DNA of 64,000 nt from NCBI GenBank assembly GCA_039177505.1, contig JBCDFR010000012.1, forward strand, positions 1 through 64,000, in the 5' to 3' direction. The notes beneath the pieces are model-generated. The model saw only the letters and a program-made list of their open reading frames with translations. It ran no database searches and was not told the DNA's origin. A program made the position numbers and the translations under genes. This stretch comes from JABSQH01 sp039177505 (GTDB lineage Bacteria; Actinomycetota; Acidimicrobiia; Acidimicrobiales; Ilumatobacteraceae). Each line of letters opens with the position of its first letter. Position 1 is the first letter of the stretch. Positions 42,997-50,475 of the stretch are shown one piece after another.

Positions 42997-43391
42997 CAGG
43001 TCTGCCGCTCAAGGACCCGGCGGACCCGGTCGACCACTTCGTCGGCACTCGCACCCGGCGTCAGTACGTCGGCCACACCGGCCCGTTCGAGTTCGGCGAC
43101 GTCGTCAGGCGGCACGATGCCACCGACCACGACTGGTGCGTCTGAGCCGCGCCCGCGGACAGCGTCGACCACGAGCGGGGCGAGCGTGAGGTGTGCCCCA
43201 GACAACATCGACAATCCGATGAGATCGACGTCCTCGTCGACGGCCGCGGCGGCGACGGTTTCTGGAGTCTGGAACAGACCGGTATAGATCACTTCGAAGC
43301 CGGCGTCACGCAGGATGCGCGCCACGACCTTGACTCCTCGATCATGCCCGTCGAGACCGACCTTGGCGACGAGCACTCGGGCTGCAGACAC
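42996..43391 (-). CDS. B12-binding subunit of methylmalonyl-CoA-mutase-type enzyme
   Basis: This is a 131-residue Rossmann-like cobalamin domain. 'VGLDGHDRGVKVVARIL' carries DxHxxG, whose His ligates cobalt, then 'IGLSMLSGAH' and 'VVVGGIVPPDD'. It is the right size for the separate small subunit of acyl-CoA mutases. The only large subunit in the window is 5.4 kb away at 48783. Here it heads the pafBC transcript, which is an odd place. GTG 43391 is supported by TAATCT six bases upstream. Confidence 0.9.
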   Translation of the reverse strand: MSAARVLVAKVGLDGHDRGVKVVARILRDAGFEVIYTGLFQTPETVAAAAVDEDVDLIGLSMLSGAHLTLAPLVVDAVRGRGSDAPVVVGGIVPPDDVAELERAGVADVLTPGASADEVVDRVRRVLERQT

Positions 43392-43397
43392 GGCGTG

Positions 43398-43403
43398 AGA
43401 TTA
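43398..43403 (-). promoter_or_regulatory. -10 element TAATCT, leaderless start
   Basis: It lies 6 nt before GTG 43391 and would drive the B12-subunit/pafBC operon. Confidence 0.6.
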
Positions 43404-43446
43404 GTCCCGTCACGGTGGCGTCAACCGCCACCGCGACAGGCCCAGA

Positions 43447-44865
43447 TCACAACTGCAGGCTCTTGACCTGCAGGAACTCGTCGATGCCGTAGGGGCCGTT
43501 CTCGCGGCCGTACCCGGACTGCTTATAGCCACCGAACGGCGCAGCAATGTTGAATGCGCCGCCGTTCACGTCGACCATCCCGGTGCGCATTCGGCGGGCC
43601 ACCGACACCGCACGGTCCTGGTCGCCCGACCACACGCCGCCCGACAATCCGTACAAGCTGTCGTTGGCGATGCGCACGGCGTCGTCTTCGTCCTCGTAGG
43701 CGATGATCGACAGCACCGGCCCGAAGATCTCCTCCTGGGCCACCGTCATGTCGTTGGTCACCTCCGCGAGCACAGTGGGCTTGACGAAGTAGCCCGTCTC
43801 ATTGCCCTCCGGCTTGCCGAGGCCCCCCGCAGCGATGACTGCTCCTTCGTCGATGCCCTTTTGGATGTAGCCCTGAACACGATCCCATTGGGCCTGAGAG
43901 ATCAACGGGCCGAGGTGCATCCCCTCTTTGGTCGGATCGTCGACCTCGGTTCCCTCCGCAGTCGCCACGGCCACGGCGACCGCCTCGTCGTAGCGGCTAC
44001 GCGGCACCAGCATCCGGGTGTGTGCGGTGCAGGTCTGCCCCGAGTTGAGGTAGCAGGCGAACACGCCCTTGGGGATCACGTCGGTGAAGTCGGCATCATC
44101 GAGCACGATGTTCGCCGACTTACCGCCCAATTCCAGAGCGACCCGCTTGACCGTGCCGGCAGCAGCGGCGGCGACAGCCTTGCCCGCACGCGTCGAGCCG
44201 GTGAAGCTGACCATGTCGACATCGGGATGCGCGGCAATCGCCGCGCCGACCTCGGGGCCGGTGCCACTGACGAGGTTGAACACACCCTCTGGCAGGCCGA
44301 CCTCGTGCACGATCTCGGCGAGGATGAAGGCGTTGAGCGGGGCGACCTCACTCGGCTTCAACACGAACGTGCAGCCAGCGGCCAGCGCGCCCCCGAGCTT
44401 GCAGATGATCTGGTGCAGCGGGTAGTTCCACGGGGTGATGGCGCCCACGACACCGACCGGCTCTTTGACCACCAGGCTGTTGCCGATCGTCTCTTCGAAC
44501 GAGAAGTCGTCGAGCAGGGTGGCGTAGTTCTGCATGTTGCCGGCGGGCAGACCGGCCTGGATCATGTTCGCCCAGGTGATCGGCATCCCCACCTCGCCCG
44601 AGATCACTTCGGCGATCTCCGGGCCGCGAGCTTGGAGCGCCTCGTTGAGGCGGACCATGTACTTCTGGCGCTCTTCGACCGGCGTACCGGCCCACGAGTC
44701 GAACGCCCGACGGGCCGCCGCGACGGCCTTGTCGACGTCGCTGGCGGCACCTTCGGGGATCGAGCCCATCACCTGTTCGGTGCCGGCGTTGATGACCTCG
44801 ATCGCGCCGGAGCCGTCGGAGGGCACCCAGGCGCCGTCGATGTAGATGTTCGAGTAGTCGCGCAT
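43447..44865 (-). CDS. Aldehyde dehydrogenase family protein
   Basis: The 472-residue NAD(P)-dependent enzyme is typical of the superfamily. 'GAITPWNYPLHQIICKLGGAL' split at the Asn-Tyr core includes the catalytic Asn, 'FTGSTRAGKAV' the cofactor loop, 'ALELGGKSANIVLDD' the general-base Glu, 'NSGQTCTAHTRML' the nucleophilic Cys and 'QEEIFGPVLSII' a second structural Glu. The substrate is unknown. It precedes the csoR-like gene but is separated from it by the 48-nt element, which should terminate that transcript. Confidence 0.92.
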   Translation of the reverse strand: MRDYSNIYIDGAWVPSDGSGAIEVINAGTEQVMGSIPEGAASDVDKAVAAARRAFDSWAGTPVEERQKYMVRLNEALQARGPEIAEVISGEVGMPITWANMIQAGLPAGNMQNYATLLDDFSFEETIGNSLVVKEPVGVVGAITPWNYPLHQIICKLGGALAAGCTFVLKPSEVAPLNAFILAEIVHEVGLPEGVFNLVSGTGPEVGAAIAAHPDVDMVSFTGSTRAGKAVAAAAAGTVKRVALELGGKSANIVLDDADFTDVIPKGVFACYLNSGQTCTAHTRMLVPRSRYDEAVAVAVATAEGTEVDDPTKEGMHLGPLISQAQWDRVQGYIQKGIDEGAVIAAGGLGKPEGNETGYFVKPTVLAEVTNDMTVAQEEIFGPVLSIIAYEDEDDAVRIANDSLYGLSGGVWSGDQDRAVSVARRMRTGMVDVNGGAFNIAAPFGGYKQSGYGRENGPYGIDEFLQVKSLQL

Positions 44866-44931
44866 TACTTCAGTCTGGTCGACCCACGACCCCGACCTTC
44901 AGTCGGAGCACACCGACCCACACCCCACCCC

Positions 44932-44979
44932 AAAAACCGGGGATTCCGTGCGGTTTTCGCACGTCCCCGCGAACAGAAC
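44932..44979 (-). repeat. 48-nt structured element, copy 2 (terminator of the csoR-like gene)
   Basis: Read on the minus strand it begins 12 nt after the csoR stop. It forms CGGGGA-CGTGCG-loop-CGCACG-GAA-TCCCCG and ends in TTTTT, a good intrinsic terminator. It matches copy 3 at 45 of 48 positions in inverse orientation. Confidence 0.85.
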
Positions 44980-44991
44980 GGTGCCGCCCTC

Positions 44992-45249
44992 CTATCCGAG
45001 CTTGACGAAGAGCCGTTCGAGCTCGTCGACATCGATGCCGCCGTCGGGCTGCGTGGCGCAATGCCGCATACCGCCTGCGATCAGCCGATAACTGACGCGA
45101 TCGAGCGCCGACTTGCACGCCGACAGCTGCGTGATCACCGCTTGGCAGTCTGCACCTTCATCGATCATCCTCTGCACCCCCCGGATTTGTCCCTCCAACC
45201 GTCGGAGCCGGTTGGTTACGTCGGCGCTTACCTCGTCAGGGAATTGCAT
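44992..45249 (-). CDS. CsoR/RcnR-type metal-sensing repressor
   Basis: This 85-residue all-helical repressor is of the DUF156 family. 'RLRRLEGQIRGVQRMIDEG' is the conserved first helix, 'ITQLSACKSALDRV' holds the first ligand Cys and 'GMRHCATQ' the His and second Cys, giving the Cu(I)-type C-H-C set. No copper exporter or chaperone gene is adjacent. ATG 45249 has both a TACGAT -10 seven bases upstream and a G-run directly before it. It is flanked by two inverted copies of the 48-nt element. Confidence 0.88.
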   Translation of the reverse strand: MQFPDEVSADVTNRLRRLEGQIRGVQRMIDEGADCQAVITQLSACKSALDRVSYRLIAGGMRHCATQPDGGIDVDELERLFVKLG

Positions 45250-45264
45250 ACCCCCTATCGTATC
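45247..45264. promoter_or_regulatory. Candidate CsoR operator over the csoR promoter
   Basis: The plus strand reads ATACCCCC-TATCGTAT, with the C-run flanked by AT-rich ends typical of CsoR sites. It covers the start codon and the -10 (TACGAT, minus strand 45257-45262), so autorepression is plausible. Confidence 0.45.
45257..45262 (-). promoter_or_regulatory. -10 element TACGAT, leaderless start
   Basis: It lies 7 nt before ATG 45249 on the minus strand. Confidence 0.5.
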
Positions 45265-45279
45265 GCGACGCCCGCAGTT

Positions 45280-45327
45280 GTTCTGTTTGCCAGGACGTGC
45301 GAAAACCGCACGGAATCCCCGGTTTTT
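45280..45327 (+). repeat. 48-nt structured element, copy 3
   Basis: It is inverse to copy 2 and ends 3 nt before the pgi stop codon on the other strand. GTTCTGTT, CGTGCG-aaaac-CGCACG, TCCCCGG and TTTTT are present. With copy 2 it forms an inverted pair 300 bp apart around the csoR-like gene. Confidence 0.85.
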
Positions 45328-45330
45328 CTG

Positions 45331-46899
45331 TTAGCGGTGGGTGCGGTACCAGGCGATGAGGGCGTTGGTGGCGGCGTCGTGGCGGTCGGGAGCGGGCTCA
45401 CCGGTCAGCTCAGGTGTGATGTTGTTGGCCAACTCCTTGCCGAGCTCGACACCCCACTGGTCGTAGCTGTCGATCCCCCAGATGGTGCCCTGGACGTTGA
45501 CGATGTGCTCGTACAGCGCGATCAGCTGTCCGAGTGTCGACGGCGTCAGCTCGTCGGCCAAGATCACCGCACTCGGTCGGTTGCCTTCGAAGTTGCGGTA
45601 CGGCTCGTCGGTGTTGTCGCGTCCGAATGCCAGCGCTTCGGACTGGGCGATCAGATTGGCCACCAGCAGGTCGTGATGGTGCCGGTACCGATGGTGCGGG
45701 TTGGCAAACCCGATGAAGTCGCAGGGCACGATGCGCGTGCCCTGGTGGATCAATTGATAGAAGGCGTGCTGACCGTTCGTCCCCGGCTCGCCCCATACGA
45801 TCGGCCCCGAGTCGGTGGCGAGGCGAGTGCCGTCGAGACGCACCGACTTGCCGTTCGACTCCATCTCCAGCTGTTGCAGGTACGCCGGAAAACGAGCCAG
45901 CTCCTCGGCATAGGGCAACACGGCCTTCGTCCACCAGCCCAGCACGTTGCCGTACCACACGCCGATCAACCCGAGCACCGCCGGTGCGTTCGCTTCTAGC
46001 GGCGCCTCGGTGAAGTGTTCGTCGATCTTGCGGAACCCAGCGAGGAATTCGCGGAAGTGCTCCGGCCCGATCGCCACCATCAGCGAGAGTCCGATCGCGG
46101 AGTCGACCGAGTACCGCCCCCCGACCCAGTCCCAGAACCCGAACATGTTGGCGGTGTCGATGCCGAAGTCGGCCACCCGCTCGGCGTTGGTCGACACCGC
46201 GACGAAGTGGTCGGCGACGGCATCCTCGCCGAGCCCGGCGACGAGCCAATCGCGGGCCGTGCGGGCGTTGGTCAACGTCTCGACGGTGCCGAACGTCTTG
46301 GAGGCGACGATGAACATCGTCTCGGCGGGCTCACTACCTGCCAGCACGTCGGCGATGTCCTGACCGTCGACGTTCGACACGAACGAGCTACGAATCCGCG
46401 GGTGGGCGAACGCCTGCAGCGCCTTGGTGGCCATCGCAGGGCCGAGGTCGGACCCGCCGATGCCGATGTTGACCACGTGCGTAATCCGCTCATCGGCACG
46501 GACGCGCTCGGCGAATGCCGACATCTTGTCGAGGGTCGCGTGCACGTCGGGAACGACGTCGTGACCGTCGACGTACATCGACACCCCCGACGGAGCACGG
46601 AGTGCGACGTGCATCACGGCGCGATCTTCGGTGACGTTGATGTGCTCGCCGGCGAACATCGCATCGCGTCGCCGTTCGACACCGGCCGATCGGGCGACGT
46701 CGAACAGACCCGCCAAGATCGTGTCGTCGACACGATGCTTCGAATAGTCGACGCGCAGGTCACCAGCCTGGATCACGTAGCGGTCGGCGCGGCTCGGATC
46801 GTCGGTGAGCAACTGGCGTAGCGGCGGTGGTTCTGGGAGCAAGCGCAGCGACGCAAACAAGGCGTCTGGATCGGGCGCTGGAGCGGAGGTGTCAGCCAT
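45331..46899 (-). CDS. pgi: Glucose-6-phosphate isomerase
   Basis: The 522-residue enzyme interconverts glucose-6-P and fructose-6-P. 'HVVNIGIGGSDLGPAMATKAL' split at the Gly loop binds the phosphate, 'VASKTFGTVETLTNA' follows, 'FGFWDWVGGRYSVDSAIGLS' in parts is the PGI signature, and 'NGQHAFYQLIHQGT' holds the catalytic His region. It is slightly shorter than the usual 540-550. ATG 46899 lies 11 nt after the pgl stop, so pgl-pgi form a two-gene operon. Confidence 0.95.
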   Translation of the reverse strand: MADTSAPAPDPDALFASLRLLPEPPPLRQLLTDDPSRADRYVIQAGDLRVDYSKHRVDDTILAGLFDVARSAGVERRRDAMFAGEHINVTEDRAVMHVALRAPSGVSMYVDGHDVVPDVHATLDKMSAFAERVRADERITHVVNIGIGGSDLGPAMATKALQAFAHPRIRSSFVSNVDGQDIADVLAGSEPAETMFIVASKTFGTVETLTNARTARDWLVAGLGEDAVADHFVAVSTNAERVADFGIDTANMFGFWDWVGGRYSVDSAIGLSLMVAIGPEHFREFLAGFRKIDEHFTEAPLEANAPAVLGLIGVWYGNVLGWWTKAVLPYAEELARFPAYLQQLEMESNGKSVRLDGTRLATDSGPIVWGEPGTNGQHAFYQLIHQGTRIVPCDFIGFANPHHRYRHHHDLLVANLIAQSEALAFGRDNTDEPYRNFEGNRPSAVILADELTPSTLGQLIALYEHIVNVQGTIWGIDSYDQWGVELGKELANNITPELTGEPAPDRHDAATNALIAWYRTHR

Positions 46900-46910
46900 C
46901 GCAGCGGAAA

Positions 46911-47579
46911 CTACTTCGCCGGCGCGAGTGATGCGGCCGCCGCCGCGTCCGCCGCTGCGGCGCTGTCGAGAAACGCCGTGGTCGCGCCGCGACGTACGGT
47001 GTTGATCGGCAGGGCGGGGTCGCGCAACAACCACCGCTCGACGACCGCCGACTTGCCGGTTCCAGCGGCGAGCACCAAGCGAGCGCGGGCCGCATTGACC
47101 ACCGGCGGGGTGAGCGTCATTCGGCGACGACCGTGGAACTCGCCGACCAGATCAACGGGCCGAGTGCTGTGCAGTACATCGGCGTCGCCGGGCGGCCATG
47201 AGGCGGTGTGTCCGTCGTCGCCGAGACCGAGGTGGATCACGTCGAAGCGTTCGGGCAACGAGGCGGCATATCGTCGTGCAGCGGCTCGTAGATCCTTCGC
47301 CGTCACGGGCATCAGACGCACCGTCCCAGGGAACCCGTCGAGCTGGTCGGCGTTGCGATCAGAGTCGTGATCAGGGGCGATCCGTTCGTCGACCTGCCAG
47401 GTGGTGACGTGCTTCCACGGCAGATCGGTGGCGGCCAATGCATCGAGCATCGGTTGCGGCGTACTTCCACCGCTCACCGCCAGCGACGCACTCCCCCGGC
47501 GACGAACGCCGTTGACCAGCTTGCGAGCGATGAACGTCGCGGCGTCGCCAGCCGGATCGTCGCTGACAAGAATGTCCAT
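46911..47579 (-). CDS. pgl: 6-phosphogluconolactonase
   Basis: The 222-residue NagB-like lactonase is the second step of the oxidative pentose-phosphate route. 'SLAVSGGSTPQPMLDALA' is the sugar-phosphate loop, 'TWQVDERIAPDHDSDRNADQ' in two parts the DERxxP motif and 'IHLGLGDDGHTASWPPG' the conserved catalytic stretch. ATG 47579 is fixed by TAGGTT six bases upstream. It is divergent from the orphan ABC ATPase. No zwf or gnd gene is visible here. Confidence 0.92.
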   Translation of the reverse strand: MDILVSDDPAGDAATFIARKLVNGVRRRGSASLAVSGGSTPQPMLDALAATDLPWKHVTTWQVDERIAPDHDSDRNADQLDGFPGTVRLMPVTAKDLRAAARRYAASLPERFDVIHLGLGDDGHTASWPPGDADVLHSTRPVDLVGEFHGRRRMTLTPPVVNAARARLVLAAGTGKSAVVERWLLRDPALPINTVRRGATTAFLDSAAAADAAAAASLAPAK

Positions 47580-47585
47580 GCCGGC

Positions 47586-47591
47586 AACCTA
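47586..47591 (-). promoter_or_regulatory. -10 element TAGGTT, leaderless start
   Basis: It lies 6 nt before ATG 47579 on the minus strand. Confidence 0.55.
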
Positions 47592-47655
47592 GATCAGCGT
47601 CGCCACGCTGGGTGGAGATCGTCTCGCCGCGTATGCACGCGGCGAGATGGCGGTC

Positions 47656-47661
47656 TAGCGT
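47656..47661 (+). promoter_or_regulatory. -10 element TAGCGT, leaderless start
   Basis: It lies 6 nt before GTG 47668. Confidence 0.55.
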
Positions 47662-47667
47662 TTCGTC

Positions 47668-48747
47668 GTGGGTGAGATCGTCCTCGACGGCGTCACCAAG
47701 ACGTTTCCGGACACGGTGCCGGCGCTCGACCATGTGGCGTTGTGCATCGGCGACGGCGAGTTCTTCGGTCTCGTCGGACCCTCCGGCTGCGGAAAGAGCA
47801 CGGTGCTGCGGCTGATCGCGGGCCTCGAGACGCCGACCGCAGGCCGGATTCTGATCGGCGAGCGCGACGTGACCGACTGGCCCGAACGCGACCGGCACGT
47901 CGGCATGGTCACCCAGCAGAACCAGCTGCTGCACCACCTCTCGGCGGCTCGCAATGTGTCGTTCCCGCTCGAGGTGCGCGATCCGAACGGTGAGATCGGA
48001 CGAGTCCTCGATCGCGTTCGGGACGAAGCCGCCATGCTCGGCATCGAACATCTCCTCGACCGCTCGCCATCGAAGTTGTCGGAGGGCGAACGCCGTTTGG
48101 TGCAACTGGCTCGGGCGGTCGTCAGTTCACCGTCGACGCTGCTGCTCGACGAGCCGCTGGCCAACCTCGAGGACCAGGTGCGAATGCGATTGCGCAATGA
48201 CATGGTGACGGTGCAACGCAACCGCTCGTTGACCACCGTCATGGCCACGGCGAGCCAACAGGACGCGATGGCGATGTGCGACCGGATCGCCGTATTGTTC
48301 GACGGCATCGTCCATCAAGTCGGCGACCCATACGACGTCTACGACCGCCCGGCGACGACCAGCGTCGCTGCGTTCTTCGGCGAACCGGCGATGAACCTGC
48401 TGCCGGCGACAGTGCAGCCAGACGGCGCGCTCGACGTGCTAGGAATGACGTTGCGTACGGCACGGCAGGTACCCGACGCCGGCGCCGACGTGATCGTGGG
48501 TGTGCGACCCGACGAGGTGATCCTCGGCGGCGCGCTCGACAACACCATCGAGGTCGGTGTGGTGAGCACCGAACCGCTCGGCCACGTCACCCACGTGCAC
48601 GGTGAGACTCGTCGCGGCAGCCGCTTCAACTGTGTGATGCGGGGCGCGCCGCCACCGCTCGGGACGACCCTCGACGTCGGCCTGCCCGGACACCGTGTCC
48701 ACCTGTTCGAGGCGATTTCCGGCGACGCGCTCTCGCACCCCGCGTAG
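47668..48747 (+). CDS. Orphan sugar-type ABC ATPase lacking the switch histidine
   Basis: The 359-residue protein has the MalK/UgpC layout: an ATPase domain (1-240) and a C-terminal TOBE-like regulatory part ('DVIVGVRPDEVILGGAL'). Walker A 'GPSGCGKST', Q-loop 'VTQQN' and Walker B 'LLLDEPLANLE' are intact. The signature is LSEGER instead of LSGGQ, and the switch motif reads TASQQDA where MalK-type proteins have THDQ-EA, so the catalytic His is missing. No permease or binding protein lies nearby. It may serve distant permeases or be a slow, regulatory ATPase. Confidence 0.85.
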   Translation: MGEIVLDGVTKTFPDTVPALDHVALCIGDGEFFGLVGPSGCGKSTVLRLIAGLETPTAGRILIGERDVTDWPERDRHVGMVTQQNQLLHHLSAARNVSFPLEVRDPNGEIGRVLDRVRDEAAMLGIEHLLDRSPSKLSEGERRLVQLARAVVSSPSTLLLDEPLANLEDQVRMRLRNDMVTVQRNRSLTTVMATASQQDAMAMCDRIAVLFDGIVHQVGDPYDVYDRPATTSVAAFFGEPAMNLLPATVQPDGALDVLGMTLRTARQVPDAGADVIVGVRPDEVILGGALDNTIEVGVVSTEPLGHVTHVHGETRRGSRFNCVMRGAPPPLGTTLDVGLPGHRVHLFEAISGDALSHPA

Positions 48748-48782
48748 CTGCCGACGGCTCGGCGCCGACCGCGCGTGTACAG

Positions 48783-50417
48783 CTAGATCGTGGGGGTCTC
48801 CACGTGCCGCCCGAACACGTCGCCAAGCGCGCCCATCATCTCGCCGAGCGTGACGTAGGCGTTCGAGGCCGCGATCAGCGCGGGCATCAGGTTGATGTCG
48901 GGATCGGCGGCCTCAGTTCGGATACGTGCCAGTGCTGTAGCGACGGCATCGCTGTCGCGGTCTTGGCGAACCTGCTCCAACCGCTTGCGTTGACGTTGCT
49001 CGTCGTCATTGGTGATGCGCAGGATCGACAGGTCATCGTCATCGTTGCCCTCGGTGTGTGCGTTCACCCCGACCACGACCCGTTGGCCGGCGTTGAACCG
49101 TCGTTCGAGTTCGTAGGCCGACTCGGCGATGTGCCCTTGGAACCAGTTTTCTTCGATGCCGCGGATCACACCGTCGAGCATCGAGCCGTCGCCCATCTCG
49201 TCGAGTTCGGCGAACAGCGCCACGGCGCGCTCGGCGACCTCATCGGTCAGCGCCTCGACGAAGTGTGAGCCACCCAGCGGGTCGGCCACGTGGACCACAT
49301 TGGTCTCGTTGGCGATCACCTGCTGCGTACGCAGCGCGATCCGCGCCGCCTTCTCGGTCGGCAGCGCCAACGCCTCGTCCATCGAGTTGGTGTGCAACGA
49401 CTGGGTCCCGCCCAGCACGCCCGCCAACGCTTCGATCGCGGTGCGCACGATGTTCACCTCTGGCTGCTGCGCTGTCAGCGACACTCCCGCGGTCTGAGTG
49501 TGGAAACGCAACTGCATCGACCGTTCGGACTCAGCGCCGTAGCGCTCGCGCATCCACCGCGCCCAGATTCGCCGCGCGGCGCGGTACTTGGCGATTTCTT
49601 CGAAGAAGTCGATGTGCGCGTTGAAGAAAAATGACAGACGCGGTGCGAACGCGTCGACCGGGAGTCCCGCTTGCATGGCCAGCTCGACGTAGGCAAACCC
49701 GTTGGCCAGCGTGAATGCCAGCTCCTCGGCGGCGGTCGAGCCGGCCTCACGGATGTGGTAGCCGGAGATCGAGATCGTGTGCCACCGCGGCATCTCGGCG
49801 GTGGCGAAGGCGATCGTGTCGCGCACGAGCCGCATCGACGGGCGCGGCGGGAACACGAACTCCTTTTGTGCCTGGTACTCCTTCAAGATGTCGTTCTGCA
49901 GCGTGCCCCCGAGCTGCGACCTGTCGACGCCCGCGGCCTCGGCCTGCGCAACGAACATGGCCATGATCGGGGCGGCGGGGCTGTTGATCGTCATCGACGT
50001 GGTGATCTCGCCGAGATCGATGCCGGAGTACAGATCCTCCATGTCGGCCAGCGTGTCGACAGCGACGCCGCAGCGACCGACCTCTCCCAGCGCCATGGCA
50101 TCGTCGGAGTCGATCCCGAGCAACGTCGGCATGTCGAACGCCGTCGACAGTCCATCGCCGCCAGCGCGGATGATCTCCTTGAAGCGCCAGTTGGTGTCGT
50201 CGGCGGTCCCGAAGCCGGCAAACATGCGCATCGTCCACAACTTCGAGCGGTACATCGACGCATACGGACCACGGGTATACGGATACTGACCGGGATACTC
50301 GCCGTCGTCGGGGCCGTAGGCCGTGTCGAGGGGGATCCCCGACATCGTCTCGAACACGGCGTCGCGCGTCGACGCATCGGCCACCGCCCGCTCCCATCGC
50401 TGTCGGTTGCTCTCCAC
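48783..50417 (-). CDS. Methylmalonyl-CoA-mutase-type large subunit
   Basis: This is the 544-residue TIM-barrel subunit of an acyl-CoA mutase. 'YPYTRGPYASMYRSKLWTMR' with 'MFAGFGTADDTN', 'GGDGLSTAFDMPTLLGIDSD', 'TTSMTINSPA', 'GTLQNDILKEY', 'SISGYHIREAGS' and 'HTQTAGVSLTAQQPEVNI' are all family-diagnostic. It lacks a C-terminal B12 domain, so it needs a separate small subunit such as 42996-43391. The exact isomerisation (methylmalonyl, ethylmalonyl or isobutyryl type) is not settled by sight. GTG 50417 has GGAGG 7 nt upstream. Confidence 0.92.
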   Translation of the reverse strand: MESNRQRWERAVADASTRDAVFETMSGIPLDTAYGPDDGEYPGQYPYTRGPYASMYRSKLWTMRMFAGFGTADDTNWRFKEIIRAGGDGLSTAFDMPTLLGIDSDDAMALGEVGRCGVAVDTLADMEDLYSGIDLGEITTSMTINSPAAPIMAMFVAQAEAAGVDRSQLGGTLQNDILKEYQAQKEFVFPPRPSMRLVRDTIAFATAEMPRWHTISISGYHIREAGSTAAEELAFTLANGFAYVELAMQAGLPVDAFAPRLSFFFNAHIDFFEEIAKYRAARRIWARWMRERYGAESERSMQLRFHTQTAGVSLTAQQPEVNIVRTAIEALAGVLGGTQSLHTNSMDEALALPTEKAARIALRTQQVIANETNVVHVADPLGGSHFVEALTDEVAERAVALFAELDEMGDGSMLDGVIRGIEENWFQGHIAESAYELERRFNAGQRVVVGVNAHTEGNDDDDLSILRITNDDEQRQRKRLEQVRQDRDSDAVATALARIRTEAADPDINLMPALIAASNAYVTLGEMMGALGDVFGRHVETPTI

Positions 50418-50461
50418 GATCTTGCCTCCGATACGTCTTCGGCGAAGTGCGCCCTCCTCCG

Positions 50462-50467
50462 TAGCCT
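50462..50467 (+). promoter_or_regulatory. -10 element TAGCCT, leaderless start
   Basis: It lies 8 nt before ATG 50476. Confidence 0.55.
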
Positions 50468-50475
50468 ACGAATCG

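Noticed and set aside
44932..45327. The csoR cassette as a true insertion sequence
   Set aside because: No transposase is encoded between the inverted elements and no flanking target duplication is visible, so only a repeat pair is annotated.
43861..45999. A 712-codon open frame on the plus strand across the aldehyde dehydrogenase, csoR-like and pgi genes
   Set aside because: It is antisense to three clearly recognisable genes and has His/Arg/Asp-rich composition typical of shadow frames in GC-rich DNA.
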